Shown piece after piece: positions 18,102 to 25,568 of a stretch of DNA of 64,000 nt; within the stretch, counting starts at the first letter, position 1; every line of letters begins with the position of its first letter. Origin of the DNA: Leifsonia sp. Root227 (GTDB lineage Bacteria; Actinomycetota; Actinomycetes; Actinomycetales; Microbacteriaceae); contig NZ_LMIO01000002.1 in assembly GCF_001428745.1 (NCBI RefSeq), positions 641,532 through 705,531 on the forward strand, written 5' to 3'. The translations under genes were made by a program, and so were the position numbers. The notes under the pieces were generated by a model. That model made no database searches, was not told where the DNA came from, and was given only the letters and a program-made list of their open reading frames with translations.

Positions 18102-19757
18102 CTAAGCGGACGCCGCCGCGCGCCCGGCCTGACGGCCGCTGAACAGGCAGCCGCCGAGGAACGTGCCCTCCAGAGCGCGGTAGCCGTGCACTCCGCCGCC
18201 TCCGAAGCCGCTCGCCTCTCCCGCCGCGTACAGCCCGGGGATGGGGGAGCCGTCCGCGCCGAGGACCCGCGCATCCAGGTCGGTCTCAATACCGCCGAGG
18301 CTCTTCCGGGTGAGGATGTGCAGCTTCACTGCGATCAGCGGCCCCGCCTTCGGGTCGAGGAGCTTGTGCGGGCTGGCCACCCGGATGAGCTTGTCGCCCC
18401 TGTACTCCCTGGCGCTGCGGATCGCGGCGAGCTGCAGGTCTTTGCCGAAGTCGTTGTCGAGCTCGCGGTCGCGCTCCCGGATGTGCTTGGCCACCAGGTC
18501 GACGTCGAGCGGCACGTCGGCGAGCTTCTGCATCCCGGCCAGCAGCTCGTCGATGGTGTCTGCGACGACGAAATCGGCGCCCTTCTCCTTGAACGCCTCC
18601 ACAGGGCCGGGCGCGCCAGGGCCGACGCGCTTGGCCAGCAGCCGCACATCCTTGCCGGTGAGGTCGGGGTTCTGCTCGCTGCCGGACAGCGCGAACTCCT
18701 TTTCGATGATCTTCTGGGTGAGCACGAACCAGCTGTAGTCCGAGCCGACCTTGCGGAGGTGTTCGAGCGTCCCGAGAGTGTCGAACCCGGGGAACAGCGG
18801 CACCGGCAGCCGGTCGCCGCGCGCGTCCAGCCACAGCGACGACGGGCCGGGCAGGATGCGGATGCCGTGCTGCGCCCAGACAGGGTCCCAGTTCTGGATG
18901 CCCTCGGTGTAGTGCCACATCCTGTCGCCGTTGATGAGGTGGGCGCCGGCCTGCTCCGCGATCCCGAGCATCCGGCCGTCGACGTGCGCAGGCACGCCGG
19001 AGAGCATGTGCTCCGGAGGCGTTCCGAGGCGTTCCGGCCAGGCGGCGCGGACGAGGTCGTGGTTGCCGCCGATGCCGCCACTGGTGACGATCACAGCGCC
19101 GGCGCGCAGTTCGAAGTCGCCCACCTGGTCGCGGTTGCTTGCTGCGCCCCGCGCCGCGCTGTCCTCCGCGAGCACGGCGCCGCGGACGCCGGTGACCCTG
19201 CCGTCCTCGACGATCAGCTCGTCCACCCTGTGGCGGTGCAGCACGGTCGCCGCTCCCGTCGCCACACCGTCCGCCAGGCGGGCGGCGAACGGCGCGACCA
19301 CGCCAGGGCCGGTTCCCCACGTGATGTGGAAGCGCGGCACCGAGTTTCCGTGGCCGCCTGCGCCTCCGGAGCCGCGCTCCGCCCAGCCGACGATCGGGAA
19401 GAAGCGGACGCCCTTCTCGTGCAGCCAGGCCCGCTTCTCTCCCGCGGCGAACTGCAGGTACGCCTCCGCCCAGCGGCGCGGCCAGTGGTCCTCGTCGCGG
19501 TCGAAGCCGGCGCTGCCGAACCAGTCCTGCCTGGCGAGGGCGAGCGAGTCGTGCACGCCCATCCTGCGCTGCTCAGGCGAATCGACGAGGAAGAGCCCCC
19601 CGAACGACCACCAGGCCTGGCCGCCGAGGGAGGCCGCAGGCTCCTGCTCGACGATCGTGACGGTCTTGCCTGCGTCGAGGAGCTCACCGGCGGCGACGAG
19701 CCCGGCGAGGCCGGCTCCGACGATGATGGCGTCCGGCTGCGACGGGGTTCGGGTCAT
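18102..19757 (-). CDS. FAD-binding dehydrogenase, 3-ketosteroid-dehydrogenase/fumarate-reductase superfamily
   Basis: A 551-residue flavoenzyme. The dinucleotide fold is DAIIVGAGLAGLVAAGEL (about 9-26), followed by GGQAWWSFGGLF, and the FAD C-terminal block is PGLYAAGEASGFGGGGVHGYRALEG. It belongs to the uncharacterised branch often listed simply as FAD-binding dehydrogenase, near steroid delta-1-dehydrogenases; the substrate is unknown. ATG 19757 has AAGGAG eight bases upstream and places the FAD motif at the N-terminus; a longer frame from 19853 runs into the haemoglobin gene. Cytoplasmic. Confidence 0.85.
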   Translation of the reverse strand: MTRTPSQPDAIIVGAGLAGLVAAGELLDAGKTVTIVEQEPAASLGGQAWWSFGGLFLVDSPEQRRMGVHDSLALARQDWFGSAGFDRDEDHWPRRWAEAYLQFAAGEKRAWLHEKGVRFFPIVGWAERGSGGAGGHGNSVPRFHITWGTGPGVVAPFAARLADGVATGAATVLHRHRVDELIVEDGRVTGVRGAVLAEDSAARGAASNRDQVGDFELRAGAVIVTSGGIGGNHDLVRAAWPERLGTPPEHMLSGVPAHVDGRMLGIAEQAGAHLINGDRMWHYTEGIQNWDPVWAQHGIRILPGPSSLWLDARGDRLPVPLFPGFDTLGTLEHLRKVGSDYSWFVLTQKIIEKEFALSGSEQNPDLTGKDVRLLAKRVGPGAPGPVEAFKEKGADFVVADTIDELLAGMQKLADVPLDVDLVAKHIRERDRELDNDFGKDLQLAAIRSAREYRGDKLIRVASPHKLLDPKAGPLIAVKLHILTRKSLGGIETDLDARVLGADGSPIPGLYAAGEASGFGGGGVHGYRALEGTFLGGCLFSGRQAGRAAASA

Positions 19758-19798
19758 CCTGTGTCTCCTTCGGCACGATTGTTCCGAGAGTACCGAAT

Positions 19799-20236
19799 TC
19801 AGTCCTCGAAGGTGTTCACCATCGCGTGTGCGGCGCGCTCCAGATACGACCACAGGGTCTCTTCCGCAAGCGGGGGCAGGGCGAGCTCGTCGACGGCCGC
19901 GCGCATGTGCAGCAGCCAGCGGTCGCGCGCATCCGGGTTGACCTTGAACGGCATGTGCCGCATCCGGAGTCTGGGGTGTCCGCGCTGCTCGCTGTATGTG
20001 CCTGGGCCGCCCCAGTACTGCTCCAGGAACATCGTGAGCCGTTCAGCGGCAGGGCCGAGGTCGTCCTCCGGGTACATCGGCTTCAGCACGGGGTCGTCGG
20101 CGACGCCTCGGTAGAAGGCGTCGACCAGGCGACGGAACGTCTCGCGCCCGCCGATCTGCTCGTAGAACGTGGATGCGGTCTCCGCGCCGGGGTCCGACGT
20201 GGGACGCGGGGGAGTCGGCTGGATGGGGATGGTCAT
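19799..20236 (-). CDS. glbO: Group II truncated haemoglobin (trHbO)
   Basis: A 145-residue haem protein. It carries the actinobacterial trHbO signature: FYRGVADDPVLKPMYPEDDLGPA with tyrosines at the B10 (Y42) and CD1 (Y55) places, LEQYWGGPGTYSEQRGHPRLRMRH with the proximal histidine F8 (H94), and a tryptophan at G8 (W107). These proteins bind O2 and NO and may shuttle O2 to membrane oxidases or detoxify NO. The ATG is one base past the mscS stop, so the two genes are cotranscribed and probably coupled. Confidence 0.93.
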   Translation of the reverse strand: MTIPIQPTPPRPTSDPGAETASTFYEQIGGRETFRRLVDAFYRGVADDPVLKPMYPEDDLGPAAERLTMFLEQYWGGPGTYSEQRGHPRLRMRHMPFKVNPDARDRWLLHMRAAVDELALPPLAEETLWSYLERAAHAMVNTFED

Positions 20237-20237
20237 G

Positions 20238-21539
20238 TCACTCCGCCGGTGGCTTGGTCTTGGGGGCGTCGTCGTCTGCGGCTGCCGGCGGCCTGGCGGC
20301 CCCCGGTGTCTTGGGCGTCTGGCCAGTGGTGGGCTTGGTGGCACGCGGGGTCGTCGGCGTCTCGACCGTTGCCGGCTTCGCGGTGCCGGACTTGGCGGCG
20401 CCAGTGGACTTCGGCGTCTGGCCGGTGGCGGGCTTGGCCGCCTTCGCGTCGCCCGCCGCCTTCGGCTCCGTCGTGGTCTTCACGCCGGCGATCCGCAGCG
20501 CGCGCGGATCGGCGGGAGCCACACCGGAGCGCTTCGCCGCCGCGCGCGCCTTGCGGCCCTTGAGCACCGGCGCCTCCGGCACCACCGGAGTCGGTCTGGT
20601 GCGCGGCGGGTGGGCTCCCGTGACGCTCGCCGCGCTGTCGAAACCGCTCAGCACGATCGCGTTGAGCGACGGCAGCTTCACGTCCATCTCGTCCAGCGCG
20701 TTCTTGAGGCGCACGCGCAGCTCGCGGGACACATCGTCCTTCGCCGTCGTGCGGGTCTTGATGACGATCCGGATCACCATCGCGTCGGCCGAGATCGACT
20801 CCAGGCCCCACAGCTCCGGCTTCTCCAGGATGCGCGACCGCCACTTCGGGCTCGTCGCCAGCGCCGTCGCCGTCTCGAGCATCTTCGCCTCGACCGCTTC
20901 CACATCCACGTCGTACGGAACGGCCAGGTCGATGATGACGCGCGACCAGCCCTGCGACATGTTGCCGACGCGAAGGATCTCTCCGTTGCGCACGAACCAG
21001 AGCGTTCCGTTGACGTCGCGCACCTGAGTGATCCGGATGCCGACCGCCTCCACGACTCCGGTCGCCGACCCGAGGTCCACGACGTCGCCGACGCCGAGCT
21101 GGTCCTCCATCACCATGAACAGCCCGTTGAGCACGTCCTTCACGATGTTCTGCGCGCCGAAACCGAGGCCGGCGCCGATCGCCGCGGACAGCAGCGCGAA
21201 CGACGTGAGCGCGTTGGGGGCGAGCACCCCGATCACCATGACGATCGCGACGATGCCGATGGTCACGTTGACGATGTTGCTCAGCACGGAGCCGAGCGTC
21301 CTGGTGCGCTGCACGACGCGCACGGCGGCCAAGGGGGATGCGGGGAGCGCCTGCGTGTCCGTGACGTTTTGGTTCTTCTTGACGCCCGTGACGATCTGCC
21401 GCACCACGCGACGGATCACCAGCCGAAGGATCCAGCTCAGCAGGAACGCGCCGACGATGATCGCCGCCACGTTCAGGAGCACCAGCCCGCTCGCGACGGC
21501 CCACGTACCGATGTTCGTCCAGAAATCCATCTTCACCAT
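20238..21539 (-). CDS. mscS: Small-conductance mechanosensitive channel (MscS family)
   Basis: A 433-residue membrane protein. Three N-terminal helices (about 12-30, 62-85, 98-145) include the pore-lining LSAAIGAGLGFGAQNIVKDVLNGLFMV. The MscS beta domain follows with DQLGVGDVVDLGSATGVVEAVGIRITQVRD. The channel opens under membrane tension to release solutes in hypo-osmotic shock. The last 120 residues are a low-complexity Ala/Pro/Lys/Thr tail with repeats of KPATGQTPK and KPTTGQTPK, unusual in length. It is the first gene of an operon with glbO. Confidence 0.92.
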   Translation of the reverse strand: MVKMDFWTNIGTWAVASGLVLLNVAAIIVGAFLLSWILRLVIRRVVRQIVTGVKKNQNVTDTQALPASPLAAVRVVQRTRTLGSVLSNIVNVTIGIVAIVMVIGVLAPNALTSFALLSAAIGAGLGFGAQNIVKDVLNGLFMVMEDQLGVGDVVDLGSATGVVEAVGIRITQVRDVNGTLWFVRNGEILRVGNMSQGWSRVIIDLAVPYDVDVEAVEAKMLETATALATSPKWRSRILEKPELWGLESISADAMVIRIVIKTRTTAKDDVSRELRVRLKNALDEMDVKLPSLNAIVLSGFDSAASVTGAHPPRTRPTPVVPEAPVLKGRKARAAAKRSGVAPADPRALRIAGVKTTTEPKAAGDAKAAKPATGQTPKSTGAAKSGTAKPATVETPTTPRATKPTTGQTPKTPGAARPPAAADDDAPKTKPPAE

Positions 21540-21592
21540 AGGAGTGCAAGCCTACCGAGGCACGCCTTGGCGCCCCCTGGACCCGGACCTGT

Positions 21593-22270
21593 TCAGCGCT
21601 CCACCAGCCCGTTGTCGTAGGCGAAGATCACCGCGTGCACCCTGTCGCGCAGGTGCAGCTTGGCCAGCACCCGGCCGACGTGCGTCTTGACCGTCGACTC
21701 GGTGAGGAAGAACTTCGTGCCGATCTCCCCGTTGGAGAGCCCGTCGGCGATGGCGAGCAGGATCTCGCGTTCGCGCGGGGTCAGCGCCGCTGTCGGGTCG
21801 ACGCCGCCGCTCTGGGCAGTGGATGCGGCCGGCAGCCGGTCCGCGAACAGTTCCAGCATCGACCTGGTCACCCTGCCTGACACCGCGGCGTCTCCGGCGG
21901 CGACGGCCCTGATCGCATCCGTCAGCTCGCTCGGTCTCGCGTCTTTGAGCAGGAAGCCGCTCGCGCCTGCGCGGAGGCCGCCGAAGGCGTACTCGTCGAG
22001 GTCGAAGGTGGTGAGGATGATGATGCGCGCCTCCGGATTGGCCGCCACGATGCGCCTGGTGGCCTCGATGCCGTCGAGGGAGGGCATCCGCACGTCCATC
22101 AGGATGACGTCCGGTCTGGTCTCCACGGCGAGGCGAACGGCTTCGAGTCCGTCCGACGCCTCTCCGACGACGTTCAGGCCGCTGTCCGCTTCGAGCACCA
22201 TGCGGAAGCCGAGGCGCACGAGCGCCTGGTCGTCGACCAGCAGCACGCGGATCGGGTTGTCGTCGGTCAC
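21593..22270 (-). CDS. NarL/LuxR-family response regulator
   Basis: A 225-residue regulator. The receiver domain starts IRVLLVDDQALVRLGFRMVLE, with the phosphoacceptor aspartate in DVILMDVRMP and the switch lysine in LLKDA. The C-terminal LuxR HTH is LTPREREILLAIADGLSNGEIGTKFFLTESTVKTHVGRVL. Its ATG overlaps the histidine-kinase stop. It is the last gene of the ATPase-permease-kinase-regulator operon and probably controls that transporter. Confidence 0.93.
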   Translation of the reverse strand: MTDDNPIRVLLVDDQALVRLGFRMVLEADSGLNVVGEASDGLEAVRLAVETRPDVILMDVRMPSLDGIEATRRIVAANPEARIIILTTFDLDEYAFGGLRAGASGFLLKDARPSELTDAIRAVAAGDAAVSGRVTRSMLELFADRLPAASTAQSGGVDPTAALTPREREILLAIADGLSNGEIGTKFFLTESTVKTHVGRVLAKLHLRDRVHAVIFAYDNGLVER

Positions 22271-23622
22271 GGAGTGTTCTCCTCGGTCGGGGCGGTCGGG
22301 GTGGTCGGGGTGGTCGGGGTGGCCGGGGTGGCCGGGGCGGTCGGCGTGGTCGGGCTCATCCGTGCGGCCGGCGGGATCGCGTCGAACACCGCCAGCAGGC
22401 GCCAGCCGCCTCCCTGCTTCGGTCCTGCCTCCAGTCTGCCGCCGTAGAGCGCAACGCGCTCGCTCAGCCCGAGCAGGCCACGGCCGGAGCCCTGGCCTGT
22501 CGCGCCGTGCACGGCCGCGTCATCGTCGACCGTGATCTCGATGGTGTCCGTCCCGAACCGGATGCGCACCTCCACCACCGTCGCGAGTGCTGCGTACCGC
22601 AGCGCGTTCGTCAGCGCCTCCTGGACGACACGGAAGATCGTGAGCTGCTGCCCGGTGTCCGTCGGAGGAACGCCGTCGACCGTAACGCGCACGGGCAGCC
22701 CTGCTGCGCGGAAACGCTCCACCAGTTCGCTCAGCTCGCTCACGCCCGGCTGCGGGGCGCGCTCGTCGCCGTCGCCGTCCGTCGCACGCAGCACGCCGAG
22801 GAGTCTCCGCATGTCGCCGAGCGCCCCTCGCCCCGTTTCTGCGACCATCCGCATCGCCTCCGCAGAGCGCTCGGGCGAGATCGCCGCCAGCCCTGCAGAG
22901 CCGTCCGCGAGGGTGATCATCACCGTGAGGCTGTGCGACACGATGTCGTGCATTTCTCTGGCGATCCTGTTGCGCTCGGCCGTCGCCGCGATGACCGCCT
23001 GCTGGTCGCGCTCGCGAGCGAGCTGCTGCGCCCTGTCGATGAGCGCCACAAGGTAGCGGCGCCGGTTGCCGATGTTGTTGCCGATCAGCACGAAGAACAG
23101 CGCGAACGAGATCACCGTGAACGCCGAGGGCACCACCGCCGTCTCCAGCGGGGAGAACAGGGCGGCGTGGTCGATGACCACCGACAGGCTGAGCGTCGCG
23201 ATGGCGACGGCGGAGAGTACTCCGAATGCGATCCAGGCCGCGCGGGCGGAGCGGTAGACCGCGAGGGCGTACAGCGCGAAGAGCGCTGGGACCACATCCA
23301 CGTCGTGGCCGAGGAAGACGCTGATCGCCATCACGGCGGCGCCGACCGCGAAGACGGCGACGGGATTGTGCCTCCGCAGGAACAGCGCTGCGCCGGCGAT
23401 GGCGGCGAGCCCGACGCGCACGCCGAGCTGCCAGCTCGGCTCGACGACCATCCCCACCACTCCGGCGAGGAGCGTCGGGACGAGGTAGATGCCTGCCACC
23501 ACCGCATCCACGGCCACGGGATGTGCGGCCATCGTGCGCCGGATGACGCCGGGAGGCCGCGGGAGCTGCAGATCACCCCCGGCCGGAGTCGTCCGGCCGG
23601 GGGTGAGCTGTTCGTCTGTCAT
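22267..23622 (-). CDS. Sensor histidine kinase (HisKA_3 type)
   Basis: A 451-residue membrane kinase. Four to six helices lie in residues 30-190 with almost no extracytoplasmic loop, so it likely senses within the membrane. The dimerisation block is RNRIAREMHDIVSHSLTVMI with the phosphorylated histidine, and the HATPase domain includes FRVVQEALTNALRYA and GRGLLGLSERVALYGG. This layout matches DesK/LiaS-like intramembrane-sensing kinases paired with ABC exporters. The C-terminal tail (PTTPTAPATPATPTT...) is a simple repeat outside the catalytic domain. Confidence 0.92.
   Translation of the reverse strand: MTDEQLTPGRTTPAGGDLQLPRPPGVIRRTMAAHPVAVDAVVAGIYLVPTLLAGVVGMVVEPSWQLGVRVGLAAIAGAALFLRRHNPVAVFAVGAAVMAISVFLGHDVDVVPALFALYALAVYRSARAAWIAFGVLSAVAIATLSLSVVIDHAALFSPLETAVVPSAFTVISFALFFVLIGNNIGNRRRYLVALIDRAQQLARERDQQAVIAATAERNRIAREMHDIVSHSLTVMITLADGSAGLAAISPERSAEAMRMVAETGRGALGDMRRLLGVLRATDGDGDERAPQPGVSELSELVERFRAAGLPVRVTVDGVPPTDTGQQLTIFRVVQEALTNALRYAALATVVEVRIRFGTDTIEITVDDDAAVHGATGQGSGRGLLGLSERVALYGGRLEAGPKQGGGWRLLAVFDAIPPAARMSPTTPTAPATPATPTTPTTPTAPTEENTP
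22283..22350. repeat. Nine-base tandem repeat encoding the kinase tail
   Basis: GTCGGGGTG-like units repeat about seven to eight times with single-base variations, giving Thr-Pro-x repeats in the C-terminal tail of the kinase. Units are multiples of three, so copy-number change would alter tail length without shifting the frame. Confidence 0.7.
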
Positions 23623-23652
23623 GTGGTGGCGTTACCTGTGGAGGTTGCGCGG

Positions 23653-24483
23653 CTACGCGTCGCGGCGCTTCAGGATGATCGCGCCGACAATGAACGCCAC
23701 CGCGGTCCAGCCGAGCACGATGAGCACGTTCGCCCACGGCTCGAATCCGCCGTTGTCCGACCCGGCCATTCCGGCGCCCGCAGCGCTGATCAGGTAGTTG
23801 CTCGCCTTGCCGATCCACTCGATGTTGGTGAGCGAGTGCACCAGGTTGACGATGATCGGCAGCAGGAAGACGACGCCGAGCGCAGCGGCGATTCCGCCGG
23901 CCCCCGCCCGGAGGATCGTGCCGAGTCCGAGCGCGAACACAGACACCAGTCCGAGGTATGCGCCTGCGCCGACGATCGCCCAGAGGGTGTCGGCCGACCA
24001 GAAGTCGGCCGTGAAGCCCTTGCCGGAGAGCACGGGTGCCGCGATGGCCCAGGAGCCCGCCACGGTCACGACGCCGACGACGAACGAGGCGATGAACAGC
24101 ACGATCGCCTTGGCCGCGAGCACGGGGAGGCGTTTCGGCACTGCGGCGAACGAGGAGCGGATCATGCCCGTGGAGTACTCGCCGCTGATGGCGAGCACGC
24201 CGAGGACGGCGACCGCGAGCTGGCCGAAGGTCACGCCGAACGACGCGGTGTTGACGACGAAGGCGGAATGCTGGGCGGCGGGGATCTGCTTCGCGATCGT
24301 GTCAGGGATCGAGAACGCGACCAGGCAGGTCATGCCGAGCCCGAGGACGACGACGATCGCGTACGTCCAGAACGTGGAGCGCAGCGAGCGGAGCTTGATC
24401 CACTCCGAGCGGATCACGCGGGCGAAGTTCAGGTGCCCGAGCGAAGTGTGCCTGACGGGCATGGTTGCTGTCGCGGTGCTCAT
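23653..24483 (-). CDS. ABC transporter permease (ABC-2 type)
   Basis: A 276-residue membrane protein with six hydrophobic segments. The N-terminal FARVIRSEWIKLRSLRSTFWTYAIVVVLG is the typical start of actinobacterial ABC-2 permeases. The ISGEYSTGMIRSSFAAVPKRLPVLAAK loop is the conserved coupling region. It pairs with the ATPase at 24480, whose stop overlaps its ATG. Exported substrate is unknown; the kinase/regulator neighbours suggest an antimicrobial-peptide or lipid-stress detoxification exporter. Confidence 0.9.
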   Translation of the reverse strand: MSTATATMPVRHTSLGHLNFARVIRSEWIKLRSLRSTFWTYAIVVVLGLGMTCLVAFSIPDTIAKQIPAAQHSAFVVNTASFGVTFGQLAVAVLGVLAISGEYSTGMIRSSFAAVPKRLPVLAAKAIVLFIASFVVGVVTVAGSWAIAAPVLSGKGFTADFWSADTLWAIVGAGAYLGLVSVFALGLGTILRAGAGGIAAALGVVFLLPIIVNLVHSLTNIEWIGKASNYLISAAGAGMAGSDNGGFEPWANVLIVLGWTAVAFIVGAIILKRRDA

Positions 24484-25391
24484 CGGGAGACCTCCGTGCG
24501 GTATTCGACCTCGTCCTGCGTCAGTTCGAGGTAGGCCTCCTCCAGGGAGGCGTTGAGGGGGGTGAGCTCGTGGAGGACGATGCCGAACTGTGCGGCGGCC
24601 TCTCCGACCTGGGCGCTGGTGAGTCCGGAGACCTCGAGGAGGCTGGCTTCGATGCCGGTGATGGTCACGTCGGCTCCCGCGATGGCGCGGGCGAGCTGCT
24701 CGGCCTGCGGGGTGCGGACGCGCACGGCGTTGCGGGTGGCGCCGGCGAGGATGTCGGCAACGGGAGCGTCCGCAAGGACGCGGCCTCTGCCGAGCACGAT
24801 GATGTGGTCGGCGGTCTGCGCCATCTCGCTCATCAGGTGGGACGACAGGAACACCGTCCTGCCCTCGGAGGCGAGGTGCCTGGCGAACTGACGCACCCAG
24901 AGCACGCCCTCCGGGTCGAGGCCGTTGACCGGCTCGTCCAGGATGAGAGTGGCAGGGTCACCGAGCATGGCCGCCGCGATGCCGAGGCGCTGCCCCATGC
25001 CGAGCGAGAAGCCGCCGACGCGCTTGCCCGCGACCGCTTCGAGTCCGGCGAGGCCGATGACCTCATGCACGCGGCGCTTGGGGATGCCGTGCGTCGCCGC
25101 CATCGCAAGCAGGTGGTTGTATGCGCTGCGGCCGGTGTGCACGGCCTTCGCGTCGAGCAGAGCTCCCACCTCGGTGAGGGGGGACTTGTGGTCGACGTAC
25201 CGCTTGCCGTTGACGATGGCCGTGCCGTGCGTCGGCCGGTCGAGTCCCATGATCATGCGCATGGTGGTGGACTTGCCCGCGCCGTTCGGGCCGAGGAAGC
25301 CGGTGACCTTGCCCGGTTGGATGGTCGCCGAGATGTCGTTGACGGCGGTCTTGGAACCGTACGTCTTTGTGAGGCGCTCGAGTTGGATCAT
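24480..25391 (-). CDS. ABC transporter ATP-binding protein
   Basis: A 303-residue ATPase with LGPNGAGKSTTMRMIMGL (Walker A), GFSLGMGQRLGIAAAMLG (signature), LILDEPVNGLDPEGV (Walker B) and SSHLMSEM (H-loop). The C-terminal extension of about 85 residues is typical of DrrA/BcrA-type exporter ATPases. It is the promoter-proximal gene of a four-gene operon whose members overlap by four bases or lie about 30 bases apart. Confidence 0.93.
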   Translation of the reverse strand: MIQLERLTKTYGSKTAVNDISATIQPGKVTGFLGPNGAGKSTTMRMIMGLDRPTHGTAIVNGKRYVDHKSPLTEVGALLDAKAVHTGRSAYNHLLAMAATHGIPKRRVHEVIGLAGLEAVAGKRVGGFSLGMGQRLGIAAAMLGDPATLILDEPVNGLDPEGVLWVRQFARHLASEGRTVFLSSHLMSEMAQTADHIIVLGRGRVLADAPVADILAGATRNAVRVRTPQAEQLARAIAGADVTITGIEASLLEVSGLTSAQVGEAAAQFGIVLHELTPLNASLEEAYLELTQDEVEYRTEVSR

Positions 25392-25499
25392 GCTACGACC
25401 CTATTGAACCCGCGCCGTTTGCGACATCGGCGCGTGGTCCGGTCTCGCATCCACTGCCTGTCGTACCCCGGTACGAGGCGGATGTGCCCGGACACACGA

Positions 25500-25547
25500 G
25501 TGGTCCCCGACGCCCTGCGCAGAGAGGCGCACGGCGTCGGGGACCAC
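25500..25547 (-). terminator. pepN terminator hairpin
   Basis: A 15-bp perfect stem, GTGGTCCCCGACGCC pairing with GGCGTCGGGGACCAC, around an 18-base loop. It lies 22 bases beyond the pepN stop on the minus strand. No clear T-run follows. Confidence 0.7.
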
Positions 25548-25568
25548 GGGATGAGGTCGGCGCTGTCG

